Below are positions 59,858-64,000 of a stretch of 64,000 bases of DNA, piece after piece. This DNA comes from Bacteroidales bacterium (lineage in GTDB: Bacteria; Bacteroidota; Bacteroidia; Bacteroidales; F082), in contig JAFXMK010000011.1 in the NCBI GenBank assembly GCA_017530365.1, forward strand, positions 186,001-250,000, in the 5' to 3' direction. Position 1 is the first letter of the stretch; each line of letters begins with the position of its first letter. Made by a program: the position numbers and the translations under genes. The notes under the pieces were generated by a model. It had not been told where the DNA came from and searched no databases. It saw only the letters and a list, made by a program, of their open reading frames with translations.

Positions 59858-62065
59858 ATGGATAAAGTAACACTATTACCTTACGACAGGATTTACAAAA
59901 ATTTCATCGACGAGAAGTACCTCCACGATGGACATGATGAGTATTACTATCGTAACCAACAAGTCAAGAAACCTACCAACGGTTGGCGTCATCTTCATTC
60001 CGAAGAGATCGAGCGTTTGGTAAAGAACAGCAACACCTCGACCAACTGGGACGAGATCTGGGTCACTGACGATTTCGACACCAATATGATACGCAACAAC
60101 CATTTCTTTGGGATGTGCCGTATCGGAAGGGTGGCTAACGAGATCCTCCAATACCACGACCTGCGTGTTCCTGTTGGCATCACCGATAGCAGCATCATTT
60201 CTTGCGACATCGGCGATAACGTAGCCATCCACGACGTACATTACATGGCCAACTACATCATCGGCGACAAATGTATCCTATTCAACATCCAAGAAATCTC
60301 TACCACTGACCACTCCAAGTTTGGAAACGGTGTCATCAAAGAAGGAGAACCTGAAGATGTTAGGGTTTGGCTCGAAGTGATGAACGAGAATGGCGGCCGC
60401 AAGATCCTGCCTTTCGACGGTATGATCACCGCCGATGCCTATCTTTGGGCTAAGTATATCGACGACAAACCGCTCCAGCAAAGGTTGTTCGACATTACCA
60501 ACAATGCGTTTGACTCGCACCGTGGCTATTACGGAACCGTTGGCGAGTCGTCCGTGATCAAAAACTGCTGGATCCTGAAAGACGCCAAAATCGGTCCTTT
60601 CTGCTACATTAAAGGAGCCAGCAAACTCAAGAACATCACCATCAACTCTTCTGAAGAAGAGCCTTCACAAGTCGGCGAAGGTGTCATCTTGGTAAACGGC
60701 ATCACGGGGTACGGATGCCATATCTTCTATTCCGTGGTGGCAGTGAGATTTGTGTTGGGCGACAACTGTAACCTGAAGTATGGCGCCCGACTGATCTATT
60801 CCGTGTTGGGCGACAACTCCACCATCTCCTGCTGCGAGGTGCTCAACAACCTGATCTTCCCATCACACGAACAGCACCACAACAACTCATTCCTGATCTC
60901 TGCCTGTGTGATGGGACAGAGCAACATGGCGGCAGGTGCCACCTTGGGATCCAACCACAACAGTCGCGCTACCGACGGAGAGATCGTCGCCAGCCGTGGC
61001 TTCTGGCCAGGTCTTTGCTCCAGCATCAAGCATTCTTCCAAGTTTGCATCGTTTACCCTGCTTTCGAAGGCCGACTACCCCAACGAGATGAACATCATGC
61101 TCCCGTTCTGCCTGGTCAACAACAACGCCAAAACCAACGAGCTGGAGATCATGCCTGCCTACTGGTGGATGTACAATATGTTCGCCATCGCGCGCAACAC
61201 CTCGAAATACCAGAAACGCGATGTCCGCAAGCGCAAGATCCAAAATATCGAATTCGAGACCTTTGCGCCTGATACCATGGAGGAAACCATAGAGGCTCGC
61301 AAACTGCTTGAAGTCTGGGTGGCCAAAGCCTATCTCCGCTCCCAAGGAGAGAATCCCGACACGCACGAATACTACGATCTCAGGACCGTTGGCAAAAACT
61401 TACTCGATCATGAACCTGAAGTGTGCAAAAAGCTCGAAGTGTTTGGTGAAAACATCGAGAAGAGCAAACGCTGCACCCGTATCCTGAAAGCCTACGAAGC
61501 TTATCATGCCTACGGCGACATGCTGGTGTATTACGCCGTGAAGAATATCGTGCACTACCTGGAAAACCATGAGGAAGCCAGCATCGAGAACCTCAGCCGT
61601 ATGATGAAAGGCAAACGGCTTCGCAAATGGATCAACCTCGGCGGACAAACCATGCCCGAGGAAGATGTTGACCAGCTGCGCGATGATATCAAAAACGAGG
61701 TGCTCAACAGCTGGGAAGAAATCCATCACCGCTATAACGAACTTTGGGACCACTACAAGATGGAGAAACTCCGTCACGCCTATTTCTCACTGATGTTCCT
61801 CTACAAGGACGAGACCGACGTACTTACCCATGAGATGTGGGAAGAATGCCTAGACAAAGCAGTCCGTATCCAGCAGTACATCTGTGACCAAGTGTATGAA
61901 TCCCGGAAAAAAGACTACGAAAACCCCATCCGAAGCGCCACCTTCCGTAACGAAGAAGAGAAAATCGCCGTGGTGGGCCGAATCGAAGATGTCTCTTTCG
62001 TCAAACAAATCAAAAAAGAAACAGAGGAATTCATTGCCTCTATTAACAAAATCCGTAATTCTTAA
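59858..62065 (+). CDS. DUF4954 family left-handed beta-helix protein
   Basis: 735 residues. A hexapeptide-like beta-helix region lies from about 105 to 370 (ITDSSIISCDIGDNVAIHDV, AKIGPFCYIKGASKLKNITI, VLGDNSTISCCEVLNNLIFP in pieces). The C-terminal half is mostly helical (about 430-735). DUF4954 proteins resemble sugar-phosphate nucleotidyl- or acyltransferases but lack an assigned reaction. Placed between galE and nagB, an amino-sugar or nucleotide-sugar role is likely. The last codons and stop lie in a heptamer array. Confidence 0.82.
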   Translation: MDKVTLLPYDRIYKNFIDEKYLHDGHDEYYYRNQQVKKPTNGWRHLHSEEIERLVKNSNTSTNWDEIWVTDDFDTNMIRNNHFFGMCRIGRVANEILQYHDLRVPVGITDSSIISCDIGDNVAIHDVHYMANYIIGDKCILFNIQEISTTDHSKFGNGVIKEGEPEDVRVWLEVMNENGGRKILPFDGMITADAYLWAKYIDDKPLQQRLFDITNNAFDSHRGYYGTVGESSVIKNCWILKDAKIGPFCYIKGASKLKNITINSSEEEPSQVGEGVILVNGITGYGCHIFYSVVAVRFVLGDNCNLKYGARLIYSVLGDNSTISCCEVLNNLIFPSHEQHHNNSFLISACVMGQSNMAAGATLGSNHNSRATDGEIVASRGFWPGLCSSIKHSSKFASFTLLSKADYPNEMNIMLPFCLVNNNAKTNELEIMPAYWWMYNMFAIARNTSKYQKRDVRKRKIQNIEFETFAPDTMEETIEARKLLEVWVAKAYLRSQGENPDTHEYYDLRTVGKNLLDHEPEVCKKLEVFGENIEKSKRCTRILKAYEAYHAYGDMLVYYAVKNIVHYLENHEEASIENLSRMMKGKRLRKWINLGGQTMPEEDVDQLRDDIKNEVLNSWEEIHHRYNELWDHYKMEKLRHAYFSLMFLYKDETDVLTHEMWEECLDKAVRIQQYICDQVYESRKKDYENPIRSATFRNEEEKIAVVGRIEDVSFVKQIKKETEEFIASINKIRNS

Positions 62066-62094
62066 TTCTAACTTTGAATTCTAAATTCTAAAAA
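62056..62094. repeat. Heptamer array at the DUF4954-nagB junction
   Basis: AATTCTT, AATTCTA, ACTTTG, AATTCTA, AATTCTA (one unit is 6 nt). It holds the stop TAA of the upstream gene (62063-62065) and ends 2 nt before the nagB ATG (62097). Confidence 0.8.
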
Positions 62095-62096
62095 AT

Positions 62097-63859
<1,763 letters not shown>

Positions 63860-63869
63860 CATGTGACCC

Positions 63870-64000
63870 ATGATGAGATTTATCCTGATCAAGATCTGTA
63901 ATTTTCTCTTCGGCAAACAAGCCAACAACTCGTTGCCTCGTTATTGGGTGTTGTTGTTCGATATTGTCGTGCTCTTCTTCGCCTATACCCTCTCCATGTT
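63870..64000 (+). CDS. CapD/WbpM-like nucleotide-sugar epimerase/dehydratase (N-terminal part)
   Basis: Opens at the ATG at 63870 (or the adjacent ATG at 63873) and runs off the window after 43 codons. The visible part reads LPRYWVLLFDIVVLFFAYTLSM, split here as PRYWVLLFDIVV and LFFAYTLSM, the first membrane helix typical of CapD/FlaA1-type polysaccharide biosynthesis proteins. Assignment rests on this helix and the preceding sugar genes only. Confidence 0.6.
   Translation, partial: MMRFILIKICNFLFGKQANNSLPRYWVLLFDIVVLFFAYTLSM

Overview
The window is a 64 kb piece of a chromosome from the phylum Bacteroidota, most likely order Bacteroidales. Four things in the sequence point there. The -7 promoter element TAnnTTTG precedes 22 genes or operons. 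Three secreted proteins carry type IX secretion (T9SS) C-terminal sorting domains. Several families are largely confined to the phylum (DUF4292, DUF4175, DUF4954, BACON, S46 dipeptidyl-peptidase). Start sites lack Shine-Dalgarno sequences. No transposase, phage gene, CRISPR array or rRNA operon is visible. The species cannot be named from sequence reading alone.

Layout. (1) 1-2.9 kb: end of an ABC exporter and a U32 peptidase-like protein. (2) 2.9-19.3 kb: an envelope and secretion block. It has an AlgX/DHHW-like SGNH protein with an MBOAT O-acyltransferase, two tandem LtaS-like phosphotransferases, a GDPD-like lipoprotein, and a decayed acyltransferase-3 gene. A long minus-strand operon follows: M49-like peptidase, S46 DPP7-type peptidase, CotH-T9SS protein, GH16 protein. 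(3) 19.3-26.6 kb: a YfcC carrier, then the operon flippase - dut - TPR - DUF4292 - EnvC/M23 - a 45-aa lipoprotein. (4) 26.6-36.4 kb: DUF4175 - ybeY - mnmG - methyltransferase - NtrY-like kinase, with two parS-like palindromes flanking mnmG. (5) 36.5-45.1 kb: BACON lipoprotein and GT-C-like protein, tRNA-Cys, a coiled-coil protein, tRNA-Thr, rnr, nrdDG. (6) 45.2-51.4 kb: an Omp28/T9SS adhesin-like protein, a two-NBD peptide ABC ATPase, comF, a small secreted protein, DUF3109. (7) 51.4-55.8 kb: membrane protein, winged-helix regulator, creD, a pseudogene with two nonsense codons, argF. (8) 55.8-64 kb: tsaB - M28 peptidase - secreted protein on the minus strand, and galE - DUF4954 - nagB - Gfo/Idh oxidoreductase - CapD-like gene on the plus strand.

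Most unusual observation. At least 15 places carry short degenerate arrays of 7-nt units. In purine-rich orientation the units look like GGTGAGA, AGTTGAA, AAAGATA or AATTGAA. Some arrays lie in frame inside coding sequences and encode low-complexity loops. Others sit exactly at junctions between co-directional genes, where they often supply the stop codon of the upstream gene and the A-rich leader of the next. Three occur as inverted pairs; one such pair surrounds a second palindrome in the argF 5' leader. They resemble in design the heptanucleotide STRR repeats known from cyanobacteria. I know of no named family for them in Bacteroidota.

Second most notable. A shared palindromic operator overlaps the promoters of both the membrane-protein/winged-helix pair and creD, which suggests an autoregulated creD regulon.
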